This document shows positions 44,724-55,574 of a stretch of DNA of 64,000 nt, piece by piece; within the stretch, counting starts at the first letter, position 1; every line of letters starts with the position of its first letter. Source of the DNA: Phymatolithon calcareum (taxonomy: Eukaryota; Rhodophyta; Florideophyceae; Hapalidiales); NCBI GenBank assembly GCA_977006965.1, contig OZ345380.1:1426001-1490000 (forward strand), given 5' to 3'. The translations under genes and the position numbers were made by a program. A model generated the notes under the pieces. The model had not been told where the DNA came from. It made no database searches and was given only the letters and a program-made list of their open reading frames with translations.

Positions 44724-46058
44724 TTAAGCAGGGACTCCGGCGTACATGGCACGAAGCCTCTTGCACGCTTCCTCACATGACGCCCTAGGAGCAAAAGCGC
44801 TGAGACGCAAATAGCCTTCCCCTCCAGGTCCAAAACCAGCACCAGGAATGGTCACAACCTGCGACTTATCCAAAATGTCAGAAAACACATCCCAACTCTT
44901 CTTCCCCGGGAAGCCGACCCAGATGTATGGCGCATCCAAGCCGCCATACACGTCAAACCCAAGATCTGTCATCGTATCGCGGAGAAGTTTCGCGTTGTAA
45001 AGGTAGTACTGAATAAGCTGCTCAATCTCCGCCATTCCATCCTTATCCAGACATGCCAGACCACCAGCCTGGGAAATATTACTCGCGCCATTGAAACAAG
45101 TCGTCATGATGCGATTAAAATCGTCACGCACCTTAGACCCGTCGGCAAATGTGAGCGTGTCAGGGACGACCACCCATCCGAGCCGAACACCGGTGAAACC
45201 TGCATATTTGGAGAACGAGTTGACTTCAGTGGCGACGTCGCGAGCACCCTCAATTTCGAAAATGCTCGTCGGGACTGATGGGGACTGGATGAATGGCGCA
45301 TAGGCGGCGTCATAGACTAGAATACTACCGTTCTTCTTGGCAAACTGCACCAATTCCGCAAGTTGTTCGCGGGTGGCGGCGGCACCAGTTGGATTGTTTG
45401 GGGAACAAAAGAAGATGATGTCCGTTCGTGCAACCTCACTAAGGTTCGGGAAGAAGCCGTTCGCGGCATCACATCTCATGTATGCAATTTTGTCAAACTG
45501 ACCCCTTTGAGCGTTGTACTCGCCAGTTTGGCCCTGCATCACAGCTGTGTCGACATACACAGGATAGCTCGGATCCTGCACCGCGACAGACACCTGCGAT
45601 CCGAACACTTGTTGGAGTCGAGATATGTCGCATTTGGCACCATCAGAGACAAAGATTTCATCAGATGCGACCTTGCCCTTGTAAATTACCTCCGAGATCT
45701 TCTGGCGGAGAGCACCAATGCCCTGTTCCGGACCATACCCGGAGTAACCCTTTTCAGTGCCCAGCTTTGATGCTCCGTTGGCAAGGCCGGCAGTGATGTG
45801 TTCAGGAATAGGCATTGTGGTGTCGCCGACACCGAGTGAGATGATGTCTGCGTCCGGATGCTCCGCGAGATACGCAGCTCTACGGCGTCCAATCTCCGGG
45901 AACAAGTATCCCGCTTGCAACTTGCCAAAGTTCTCATTGCGTGGAACTGCCGTTGCGGTCACCGTGAAGTTGCGGCTGGTTTTCGCTGAAGCCGTACTGC
46001 GACCCGAGGCGACGGAAAATTTGGATGCAAAGGAAGATGAAAACACGAAGGCCGGCAT
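44724..46058 (-). CDS. dapL: LL-diaminopimelate aminotransferase, plastid-targeted
   Basis: 444 aa, single exon. The first 35-40 residues (MPAFVFSSSFASKFS...) are a Ser/Ala-rich transit peptide. The body is a fold-type I PLP aminotransferase: GYLFPEIGRRR near residue 50, SLGVGDTTMPIP near 74-84, YGPEQGIGALR near 108, SPNNPTGA near 219-226 and SFSKYAGFTGVRLGW, whose Lys284 should be the PLP-binding residue. The enzyme transaminates tetrahydrodipicolinate with glutamate to make LL-2,6-diaminopimelate in one step, the plant/algal/chlamydial route to lysine. It is therefore expected in the plastid stroma. Length agrees with plant DapL (about 460 aa with transit peptide). Confidence 0.95.
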   Translation of the reverse strand: MPAFVFSSSFASKFSVASGRSTASAKTSRNFTVTATAVPRNENFGKLQAGYLFPEIGRRRAAYLAEHPDADIISLGVGDTTMPIPEHITAGLANGASKLGTEKGYSGYGPEQGIGALRQKISEVIYKGKVASDEIFVSDGAKCDISRLQQVFGSQVSVAVQDPSYPVYVDTAVMQGQTGEYNAQRGQFDKIAYMRCDAANGFFPNLSEVARTDIIFFCSPNNPTGAAATREQLAELVQFAKKNGSILVYDAAYAPFIQSPSVPTSIFEIEGARDVATEVNSFSKYAGFTGVRLGWVVVPDTLTFADGSKVRDDFNRIMTTCFNGASNISQAGGLACLDKDGMAEIEQLIQYYLYNAKLLRDTMTDLGFDVYGGLDAPYIWVGFPGKKSWDVFSDILDKSQVVTIPGAGFGPGGEGYLRLSAFAPRASCEEACKRLRAMYAGVPA

Positions 46059-47134
46059 GTTGGATGCGGTGGGCTAAGAGGAGATCGCGGGGTTTCGAGT
46101 AACGAAAATGAGTGTTAGAAGGGCCGGATGGGTTTGCGAGTGTGGCTCGCGAGAGGTTTCACCGAATGAAATTCAGAAAACCCGATCCTGAACAAGAGTG
46201 GATCAACGGATGGATGCCCCACAACAGCCAATCCGAAGCTCACAATCTCGAGCATCCCGATATGATGCTCACCCACGCCACATTGATTCCGATTCAGAGC
46301 GCTCGCTCTCCGCCCTTGAATTAGAATGCGCACAAGTGCACTGTACATGCCTCCGAAGCACTCCTGACTTTCGCTGATGGCTATCAACGTCTTTACATGC
46401 CTACCGTCCGCGCCGCGCGGAACTAAACGGAACGCTAATTCGAGTTTGCAGACGCACAACAGCCTTCTCGTGGACCTAGACAGTGACTGCGCCTTAAAGC
46501 ATACCACGGCGTAGAGCGGGAAAATTGGTCCTGACTGGGTCCTACTGTACCCTCTCTTTAAAAGTGGTTTGAAAGAGTGTGACCATATAATTGACAATAT
46601 CGAAGCAAATGGCAAGGTTGTTCAAATAATGTTTGGTGTCACACTGACGTTTTTGTGTGTTTCCTCGTTCTAGAACCGACTTGGGTGTTTGAATTGAGAC
46701 TGCAATTTGTAATACCGAGCGAAACAATAGGCCGGAAATTGTTAGCCGACGCGACGACATACCGCGCATTTCTGTGCCGTTTTCTTGACGGTACAAATTA
46801 AATGTCCTTACCGTCGCCTGCCTCCTTTTTCGAGTATTGACTTCTTCCTGTTTCATTATTGCGTTCGAAGGTCAACGTTTCGTCCTTAACGACCCAGTAG
46901 TTAGTAATATGGCAACAATGCCAGTTCTAGTGCTCACGACACGGCACGCTCTCACTCGCTTCATGTCTTCATGTTGAAGATGTTCTGACGTGCACCACGA
47001 GCTACAGCCTAGTAAGCGTTAAAAGACCACAAGCATGCATGGCATGAGCTCAAGATAAGCCGTTTGACAATACGTATTTATATCTTCCCTGGCAATTGTT
47101 CATCACTCAACATACTTTTCCATAACGTAAATCA
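46059..47134. other. Intergenic dapL / CK2 alpha
   Basis: 1.08 kb with only short overlapping ORFs and no recognised gene. Contains one TACTGTA word (46543). Confidence 0.5.
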
Positions 47135-48358
47135 TCAAGATCCTACGCTCATGTTGTCACTAGTGGCATTCTTCGGGTCCTCCTTGTTCTCCGTTGCGTT
47201 TCCGTTTGAAGCTGACGAGTTGCGAACGCAGTCAAAGAACCGATGTTCCATAGCTTTCTTCGCCGTAATTCGCCTTTGATGATCGTAAACCAGCATTTGA
47301 TCCAGCAACTCTAATGCATCTTCAGTCACAAGGTGAGAATTTGCCTGTGTCTTAAACCTCTCCCAAGATTTCCGGCTATGCTGCCCCACCAGACGTCGTA
47401 GCCCATCCTTCAGCACTAACCCATATTTCGACACATATTCGTACAGATCTTTGGTGCCGAGCACGCATGCAATCTTGACGAGTTGGTCATTGTTGCTGCT
47501 GCCATGGAAAAACGGTTCCTGTCTGAAAATCATACCCGCAAACATGCAGCCCAGCGACCAAATATCGAGAGAATAGTCGTAATCCTGCAAGTCCACGAGA
47601 AGTTCCGGACCCTTAAAGTACCTCGACGCCACGCGCACGTTGTACTCCTTGTTCGGGTGGTAGAACTCCGCAAGTCCCCAATCAATCAACCTCAACTTTT
47701 TGGTGTCCTGGTCCACGACAATGTTGTGGGGCTTCACATCGCGGTGCATGACTCCGTTCGAGTGGGCATAGTCGAGGGCTTTCAAAACCTCGAAGATGTA
47801 GAATCTAACATCTTTCGAATTAAAAGTAGGAAACAGAGTTTTGAAATCTCTGTTGTTCACATACTCGAATATAAGTGAAGGCGTCTTGGAATGTGGATCT
47901 CTGCAAACGTCCAGCAACTGGACGATGTTAGTGCCTCCACACAGTCCCTGAAGAATCTTAATCTCGCGCTTAATCTTCTTCTTCTTCACCGGTTTTAATA
48001 TCTTGATGATACAAGGTTCATTCTTTGCCACATTGACGCCCTGAAACACATCCGAATACTTTCCCCGTCCAACCTTCTTGACAACCTCGTACCTTTCTTG
48101 CTCGCTACGCAAAACCACAAAAATTCGAATCACGGACATGTCAGTCAAACAAGTCATTTTGGCATATATATATTTGCTTCACCTCAAGCAGCAACACACT
48201 GCCTAAAAACGCGACATCTCAAAATGAACGCGCTAACATGACATCAAGATAAGATCATAGAGGAAAACTTACCCCCAGCGAACATGCAGATTGTCGTAGT
48301 CCCAATAGTCCGGCGGGCGAGTCACGTTGACGTCGCGGTAAACTGTGGCGACGCTCAT
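47135..48358 (-). CDS. CK2A: Casein kinase 2 catalytic subunit alpha
   Basis: Two exons on the minus strand: 48358-48273 and 48104-47135, with a 168-nt intron (donor GTAAGT, acceptor GCGTAG). The spliced product is 351 aa. Exon 1 encodes the conserved CK2 alpha N-terminus ([19 protein letters not shown]...WG), which an exon-2-only ORF would miss. Motifs: Gly loop [12 protein letters not shown] lysine in CIIKILKP, substrate-binding basic stretch [10 protein letters not shown], catalytic loop [11 protein letters not shown] in place of DFG (a CK2 hallmark), [13 protein letters not shown]. It is a constitutively active acidophilic Ser/Thr kinase working as an alpha2-beta2 holoenzyme in nucleus and cytosol. 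The C-terminal tail is Asn/Ser-rich with no special motif. Confidence 0.95.
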
Positions 48359-49065
48359 CACACCGCCACGCTGACGGCGGGCAATACGGGCAGCGCTTTC
48401 CGGACCAGCCGGACCAGCGCCGCCCAGCTCATAGCGGCGTGTGCCCTCCAGGACGAATCCTGGAGAAGTCTTCGCGACAAACTGACGGAATGTGACCTGA
48501 GCGAACTGGTCACCTTGGCCGCGGCGCAGAACACGATTTGCGTTGTCTCCCGACACAATTAAAACAAGCCAATAGAGACAGCTGTTCACCACTACGCTTA
48601 CAGCAAATTGAGTATGATATTTGGGAAAACCAAACACTAGAATTTTCTCCACCTTGGTCGCGCCAGTGACGTACAGTAAATTATGATCATAATCCGATAT
48701 ACTTGACGCCGGCCGTCTAAAAAAGCTATACTTCTGGACGGCCCACTAGGCCGTCAAGAAGAACTGTAGACTTCCCAAATGACTGCTCCTGGATAGATAC
48801 TGAGTTGAACCGCGGCCAACGGTGGCTCGAACTAGAGTTATGATGACGCCTGCAAGGCATAAAGTGATTACATCCAGCTTCGCTACAGTAGATTTGAACA
48901 GCCGACGCCAGTTTGGCGAGAAATCGCGTTAAACCACGACGCAAGGATAATTCACACCAAAGACAAACCTTGAAAACCTAGTCTGATGCGAGGATGAAAC
49001 GGCATGCAGCAGAACGAATGGCGTTGTAACAGCAGAATAGACTTCTTCAATAAATCAAAACTTTT
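48359..49065. other. Intergenic CK2 alpha / NHE8-like
   Basis: About 0.7 kb. No gene recognised. TACAGTA words occur at 48672 and 48884. Confidence 0.5.
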
Positions 49066-51163
49066 CTATTGTCTATGGTCTAGATTCTCTGCACCTTCCG
49101 CAATTGGCAAGACAGAGTACCCTTCGATATCGCCTTCCTGGGCATGCAGAGAACGTCCAGCTTCTTCGTCGACTAAAGAGAACCTAGTCGTCAAATTTAG
49201 GTTTGATTCCCCAGATTCGTTCTTGTCCACAGGGCAAGGAGACGGAGGCTCCGCAGCAGCGGACGAGTCCAACACCCGTCCGAGCTGATGTGGAGTAAGC
49301 CGTTCACCTTCGGTCACGGCTAAGGTCTGCAATGTGCGATTAGTAGCGACCATCGCTCGTGTTGACGACGCCAAAAGCCAAGGACTGAGCCAATTTTCAT
49401 CCATTCTTTGCAGAAACTTTGAAAACGCATTCAACCGTGGGTGTGTCTCGGATTCCCGTCCACCGAAACGACCTCCGTCAGAGAGCGAACTGCTTTCTTC
49501 CACAGACGATGCTCTTGGTTCACATTGACGAGAGGTCGTCGAATCGTTCTCACAATTCTGGCTCTCCACTCCTAGAAGGGTGAGTAGCGGTGTTGTTCCG
49601 CCGCCCAATACGATAACTGTGAATAGAACAATCGCCAATGTCGTTGAAATTACAATACGGCGGGTGTCATCTGAACCATTAATCGATGGAAAATTAAGTG
49701 AAAGTGCAAACGAAACAGCTCCCCGCAAACCAGAGAACCACATAATGAACTGGTTCTTGTGGGAGATTTTGTCAACCCGCCATTTGTTCACCACCTGCGA
49801 AAGTGGAGCAATGCTCATTGCACGGGACAAGAGAGCAAAGAAAATTCCCCAGAAAATGGTAAGAAAATCCCAAGAGTGTTCCAAACTGGTCAATGCCGTC
49901 CCGAGGAAGGTAAAGACAAAAGCTTCGGCAATAAATGCGAGAGTTCGGAAGGTAAAAGTTGCTGCTATCTTCGAGATAGAAGATAGATTTGGGTGCGCGT
50001 AAGACGACAATACGGCCGCGTTAGCCAGGATTGCCATAATGCCGCTCATTCCAAACGCATCACATAAGAAGTACGGAAAGTAAGCCATCAATAAAAGTAG
50101 GGCCATTTCCAGTTGCGGTGTTTTGTATAGATCAGTATGCTTGAGAATGAGAGACGCAAGGGCCCCGTTCAACATTCCAATCATGCAGGATCCAAAGAAT
50201 ACACGGAAAAAAGACCGTAAGGGGCTGTACCAATGAGTCGATGAACCGATCAATTCAGAAAAAGTACGATACAAGACGATGGAAACCGCATCGTTAAGGA
50301 CAGATTCCCCGAAAACAAGAAAGTGCAGTGTCTTGTTCACGCGAAGCGCTGAGAACACCGCAATTGTTGCTACAGGGTCGACGGCAGATATAAGAGATCC
50401 GAACGCGAGAGCTTCCCAAAGCGAAAATGTGTAGCTGGCACCAATGATTCCAACGAGATACACACCAGCTCCAAAAACCAATGATGAAATAATTGTTCCA
50501 GGAATAGCAAACACAAGAATTCCGGCAGACTCGGCGAAGCAATCAGTCTTATTAAGAGAATACCCGGCTTCGAACATAAGCTGTGAGAAAGAAGAAGAAA
50601 CCACGGCCGGCGTCAGCATCAATGCACTACTTTCAATTCGGAACATCAGACATGATACTCAATGCGTAACTTACCGGAGGTAAAATAAACATGAAAAACT
50701 GCTCCTCATTAGGGAGAGCGAAAGTGAATGAATGGTGCGACGAACTGACGCGAACAATGCTTCCCATCAGAGCACCAAGAAGGACATAAACAATGCAATC
50801 TGGGACGGTATTCAGTCCATTTTGCAGCTTCAGATACGTGCTGCCCACGCATAGAATGAGCACGGCAGTGAAGATCGTCAGACCCAATCCCAAAATAGTT
50901 TCTGCGCCTTCCTCGGACACAGGTGGAGCGCCGCTCTGTGCACCACAATTACAATCTGGGCACTGAGTTGCCGCCCGTCTCGACGACCAGAGTGCGATGG
51001 ACAGAGAAAACACGAGCAGTGTTAGAAACGCAATTGCAGCTGTAGCTTGTGTTGTGCGCGATTGGACCATGCCAATGCCACTGAGTCCTTCCTGGGTCGA
51101 TTGCCGCTCAACATTTGCATACTGCACGTCCTCCGCCAGAACAGCATCGTCGGGATCAGCCAT
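49066..51163 (-). CDS. NHE8-type Na+(K+)/H+ exchanger
   Basis: Two exons: 51163-50675 and 50580-49066, with a 94-nt intron (GTAAGT...TTCTCACAG). The spliced product is 667 aa. The start is the first ATG (MADPDDAV); an upstream TTG in frame was ignored. The splice rebuilds FFMFILPP-LMFEAGYSLNK, the conserved transmembrane element of the NHE6-9/NHX endomembrane group. Further hallmarks are FGSLISAVDPVATIAVFSAL, FGESVLNDAVSIVLY, GIMAILANAAVLS and FIMWFSGLRGAVSFALSL. About 12 transmembrane helices are followed by a hydrophilic cytosolic tail of about 150 aa. The closest known pattern is NHE8 (Golgi/endosome). It exchanges luminal protons for Na+ or K+ to set organelle pH. It is divergent from the helicase gene (328 bp between starts). 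Confidence 0.9.
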
Positions 51164-51491
51164 TCTCAATTGACGTCACTGGGTTCTCCCATACCTCCCG
51201 TTGGTTGTCGGTGAGTCAGGCTCGGAAGAAGCGGCCCGCTGTCGGTATACTTCGCCATGACTCCGATTTTTTGGGACAATCGCGACAGATAACGATAGTC
51301 AAAGAAATTAATTTAATTAATATTCTTGTCATCATGACAAACGTGTAAATCTGCACCTCTTTACAGAGCTGGGATCGTGCATGCAGGGGATCACTCCATG
51401 TGGAAGGCTGATTGATGCCAATCGACGATAACGTCAAGGCAACAATCGAAAAGGGACTACAGTAACTAAGGTATGGCCCCCGTAAACGGAC

Positions 51492-54400
51492 ATGCCCCAT
51501 CAACCGCAGCTCGCATGCTCGAAGCGGGACTCTTTATTTTTCATGAGAGCTCCTTTCCATTCCGCGTCCTTTTTGTTTCGCCGTTCGAAGCATTGGAATT
51601 GTCGATTTTCAGCAACCGCATCTTCCGGGTCCATGAGAAGGCCTAGGTCTCCGTATGATCTGGTACATTTTCGCCGTTCGCGGTATGTTGCACATATGAA
51701 CGAACTTCGTCGCCGAAATGCATTGCCTGCGGGAGCTGAACTCGATGCCCCGTCTGCTCTGGACCAAACCCTTGCCAGCGAAGGAAACAGGCATGAGAGC
51801 AGAATCGTTCAACAATTCGTTGACTTAATTGCTCCCATGACATCGAGCACCCCCCTCGTGGAATGCATACAAATGTTTTCTGCGGACCGTTATGTTCGGA
51901 CCGAAGAAGCTATACGCAATCGTGTTCCGGTCATTCAACAAGCTGCGTTGACGGATGGATTCTTTGCCGGTTATTCGGATTTGATAATATTGGACTCTCT
52001 CAACCCATGTCTCACACCCGATGCACGTCGCTCCGCTCATCCAGCTTCGTATTCTGTCTTCGAAATCAAGCTGTCTTCCAGAAATCGTATTGACTATGCA
52101 TTGCAAACTGCGATTTACTCGAAAATGCTTTCTCGCGTGCTGCAGAAATTTGGAGCCCCGGCTTGCCGACATGCATACCTATGTCTTGGGAACTCTGCGG
52201 ATTACGTGAAGACGCTGGACGTCAACGCGCTTGCTTATCTGTTCGAAAGGGCAAACAAGGATTTTATTGAATTTCTGAACAACTTTCACGTCTCGAATCC
52301 TATTCCAGAGATAGATGGACCGCTTACTGCTCTTCGACCGTGGTCAGAATATGCGCAGCAGCAACTCGATGAGATGGACTCATTACTTAATATTGCAAAT
52401 ATTCGGCGGTCTCAGGCACGCTTTATCGCTTCCGAACTAGGTACCCCTACCCTTACTAAGTTTGCTAATTTTCGGTCTTCCCGAATCGCTAATGCAATAT
52501 CTCCAACGTCCCCCTCCGGCAAAGTGCTACGACAGCTGCACATGCAAGCAAAATTGCAGCTCGAGACGTCAAGAAACCCGGACGCGACAACGGCATATCG
52601 CGTTTTGAAACCTGATGAAGCGTTCACGACGTATGGACTGAACCGCGTGGCACCGCGACATGGCAGTGATGTTTACTTCGATATCGAGGGATATCCGCTG
52701 TTTGAAGAGGGAGGCCTAGAGTACCTTTTTGGTTGCAGAAGTGAACATGATGGTTCATTTCACTCGTGGTGGGGCCACTCTCGTCTTGAAGAGGAAAACT
52801 CCTTTATCCGGCTCATGGACTGGCTCTGGTCTCGTGCAATATCGGTGCCTCAGGGCGAAGAAATGCATATCTACCATTACGGAAATTACGAAATTGCGGC
52901 CATGCGAAGAATCGCTGCGCGAGTTACAAGCGTGGCTGGGAAAGAGGCAGGGCGCAGGTTGGAACGGTTGATTGGGGCTGGGAGTTTTGTAGACATTTAC
53001 AGAGTTGTAAAGTCCGGCCTTATGGTCGGGGAAAGAAGCTACTCGATCAAAAAAGTTGAAAAACTGGTTGGAGTCTCTCGATTAGGGGACGATTTGGCCG
53101 ATGCGCAGTCTTCTGTTGCAATGTACCATCAATGGCGAAGTGAGAGTGAATTCGAAAGCACAAGCGAGACTAGTCTTGAGCACAGCATGCGTGCATTGTC
53201 TATCGAGAGCGATTCGCATCCATTGCTTCGCGATATATTGATGTACAACAAGCAAGATTGTGACAGCCTTTGTCAAGTTGTGGCATGGCTAAGGACGGAG
53301 GCTGAGAAGAACCGAATTCAATATCGTCCCCTTCCGCGAATAGAAGAGGAGACAAACGCACTTCTGACGACTTCAAATTCTTTAGATGAAGAAGTACCCT
53401 TGGAAGAAAATCAGCGCTCACCTCTTGAGACTGGGTTAGAAAATCCCCCGGAAGCCTGTGGTCGAAGCGATGAAGATAAGGCCAGCGATGGAAGGACTAT
53501 ACGGAAAGCCGATGAATTGTCTGCTCTTTTTCTTGGCAGCGGAACGACGCAAGAGATCAGTTCGGACGTTCAAGCCATTCCGAAAAGAGTCAAGCCAGTT
53601 ACTACTGAGCTGAAAATAATGGCACATTTGCTTCAGTTTCACGTGAAAGAAAGCTCTCCGGCCCGGTTCCGATTTATGGACAGAGTCACCAAGGCCTTTT
53701 GCTTAGATTTGCCGGAGCTAATGACCGATCATGAATGTCTTGCACCATTGAGATTTATGTCATCTAATTCGGAAGGACCAAACTCAGTGTACGAATATGG
53801 CTTTAATCCAGCGCAGGGCACTTCCATCAAGAAAGGAAGTTCGGTTGCGGTTGTCGTTGGAAGTCCAGTCGCAGCGCAAACTGCACGGACATCAGGAGAA
53901 GCAGGCAATGGGTACATTGCAGCATTCATGCAAGTTACCTCCATTGACAAGAGAAGGGGTGTTGTTGTTATTAAGTCAAACAAAAACGTGCTCATTCCTT
54001 CGGGCGTAAGCGCTTCTATCGTGCGCAGTGACGAGCTTCTTATATGCCCGGCACCTATGAGGCAAAGTCTGGTGCGCAGTGCGGAAGAAATGGTAACTGG
54101 CAACATGTCTGAGAGTCCAATCGTCTCTAATTTTTTGTCACGCAAACCAATTTTTGAAAGTCAGGGCCCCACAGTTCCTGAAAAGTTAATAGCAAAGTCT
54201 AATATGCCTGACGTGCTTCGAGCATTGAAAGGCAATACCGTCGTCATCCAGGGACCTCCAGGGAGCGGCAAGACGACGTACTCTGCACAGCTTATTCGAG
54301 ACTTGCTGAACGACGGGAAAACCGTAGCCGTAAGCTCCAACTCGCATGCTGCTATCGACAATCTGCTTGGTCGGGTTATATCTTTAGGAGTCAACCCACA

Positions 54401-55574
54401 AGCCGTCTGCAAAATTGGATCGCGTACAGATACCCTTCCCAATGCTCGATATTCCGGCAGCATTTTAAAGATCCATGTCGGATCTCAATGTGAAAATTTG
54501 GTAGCGGCAAGTTCCTCATCTCCGGCGACAAGGAAAAAGGGAGGATCAAATCGAAAAATGCCAGTCTCTCTGGTTGGTGCGACAGTGTATGGTTTGGCCA
54601 GGGCAAGCGAAGAGGAGAATTTTGACTTTCTGTTTGTTGACGAAGCAAGTCAAGTCCCGATGGCTAATTTTGTAGCTATGGCTCCCTGTGCGAGAGCCGC
54701 CGTCCTGGTTGGTGATCAGCAGCAGCTGGAAATGCCTTTGCAGGGAGCGCATACTGAGATTGTACAGAAGAGCTGCCTATCCCATCTTGTGGGAGATGGA
54801 GTCCATATCGTTTCCCCTGACCGAGGACTCTTTTTGGACACTTCGTTTAGGATGCAGCCTGATATTTGCCGGTTTATCTCAACGAATTTCTACGATGGTG
54901 CTCTTCGTTCGCATGAAAATTGTGCGGGGAATGAGATTCAGATGCGAACTCTACCAATATCTGATATCAAACGTGTACCGCTTCTAAACCGTGGGCATGG
55001 TATTGTATTCCTTCCCTCGGATAACGAGATCGAAGGACAGGTATCAAACATTAACCAGGTAGAAGAAAGTTCCAGGCACAGCAAAGGTGAAGCCCGTATT
55101 GTCGCCAGAGCTATTCAAGAGCTTCTGGGTGCTAAATGCATTGTGAATGGTGTCTCAAAGCGTGTCAGGGAGAGTGACATTCTTGTCGTTTCGGCGTTTA
55201 ACGCTCAAGTATTGACCTTGCAGAACAGTGTCCCTGCTGGTGTTCGAGTTGGCACAGTTGACAAATTTCAAGGTCAGGAGGCCCCTGTTGTGATAATTTC
55301 TACATGTGCCGTACCCAATGGAGTCGGAGAAGCGTTTTCTCGTACAATCGACGGTCCTGATTATGGGACGGATACAGAAGGGTGCAGTCGAAACTTGCAA
55401 TTCACTACAAATCCGAACAGAATCAATGTTGCCATTTCTCGTGCATCATGTCTTGCTATTGTTGTTGGTCACAGTGAGGCTACTCGTAGAGCACCGGTCG
55501 AAAGCTTAGAAGTCGCAAGAAGCTACGCATTGTACGAACTCCTTGTCGATTATCAGCAAGATGGTCAAGAGTGA
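51492..55574 (+). CDS. RecB-like (TM0106-type) nuclease / RNase-H-like / SF1 helicase fusion
   Basis: Single exon, 1360 aa. Residues 1-45 are basic and Ser/Phe/Arg-rich with Met18 (MRAPFHSASFLFRR), so they may be an organelle-targeting peptide. Residues about 55-330 resemble the TM0106 RecB-like nuclease (GYSDLII near 160 and VFEIKLSS near 190 supply the Asp and Glu-x-Lys residues). Residues about 390-610 look like an RNase-H/DEDD domain (DVYFDIEGYP; MYNKQDCDSLCQ). The C-terminal half is a UPF1/DNA2-like SF1 helicase: Walker A GPPGSGKTTYS near 921, Walker B LFVDEASQ near 1047, motif IV SAFNAQV, motif V VDKFQGQE and motif VI NRINVAISRA near 1307. This order is known in bacterial proteins and suggests nucleic-acid end processing. 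Substrate and compartment are unknown. Confidence 0.82.
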   Translation: MPHQPQLACSKRDSLFFMRAPFHSASFLFRRSKHWNCRFSATASSGSMRRPRSPYDLVHFRRSRYVAHMNELRRRNALPAGAELDAPSALDQTLASEGNRHESRIVQQFVDLIAPMTSSTPLVECIQMFSADRYVRTEEAIRNRVPVIQQAALTDGFFAGYSDLIILDSLNPCLTPDARRSAHPASYSVFEIKLSSRNRIDYALQTAIYSKMLSRVLQKFGAPACRHAYLCLGNSADYVKTLDVNALAYLFERANKDFIEFLNNFHVSNPIPEIDGPLTALRPWSEYAQQQLDEMDSLLNIANIRRSQARFIASELGTPTLTKFANFRSSRIANAISPTSPSGKVLRQLHMQAKLQLETSRNPDATTAYRVLKPDEAFTTYGLNRVAPRHGSDVYFDIEGYPLFEEGGLEYLFGCRSEHDGSFHSWWGHSRLEEENSFIRLMDWLWSRAISVPQGEEMHIYHYGNYEIAAMRRIAARVTSVAGKEAGRRLERLIGAGSFVDIYRVVKSGLMVGERSYSIKKVEKLVGVSRLGDDLADAQSSVAMYHQWRSESEFESTSETSLEHSMRALSIESDSHPLLRDILMYNKQDCDSLCQVVAWLRTEAEKNRIQYRPLPRIEEETNALLTTSNSLDEEVPLEENQRSPLETGLENPPEACGRSDEDKASDGRTIRKADELSALFLGSGTTQEISSDVQAIPKRVKPVTTELKIMAHLLQFHVKESSPARFRFMDRVTKAFCLDLPELMTDHECLAPLRFMSSNSEGPNSVYEYGFNPAQGTSIKKGSSVAVVVGSPVAAQTARTSGEAGNGYIAAFMQVTSIDKRRGVVVIKSNKNVLIPSGVSASIVRSDELLICPAPMRQSLVRSAEEMVTGNMSESPIVSNFLSRKPIFESQGPTVPEKLIAKSNMPDVLRALKGNTVVIQGPPGSGKTTYSAQLIRDLLNDGKTVAVSSNSHAAIDNLLGRVISLGVNPQAVCKIGSRTDTLPNARYSGSILKIHVGSQCENLVAASSSSPATRKKGGSNRKMPVSLVGATVYGLARASEEENFDFLFVDEASQVPMANFVAMAPCARAAVLVGDQQQLEMPLQGAHTEIVQKSCLSHLVGDGVHIVSPDRGLFLDTSFRMQPDICRFISTNFYDGALRSHENCAGNEIQMRTLPISDIKRVPLLNRGHGIVFLPSDNEIEGQVSNINQVEESSRHSKGEARIVARAIQELLGAKCIVNGVSKRVRESDILVVSAFNAQVLTLQNSVPAGVRVGTVDKFQGQEAPVVIISTCAVPNGVGEAFSRTIDGPDYGTDTEGCSRNLQFTTNPNRINVAISRASCLAIVVGHSEATRRAPVESLEVARSYALYELLVDYQQDGQE

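Noticed and set aside
48790-48910. tRNA-like stretch with GGCTCGAAC
   Set aside because: No valid anticodon stem with a 7-nt loop and no T-stem pairing.
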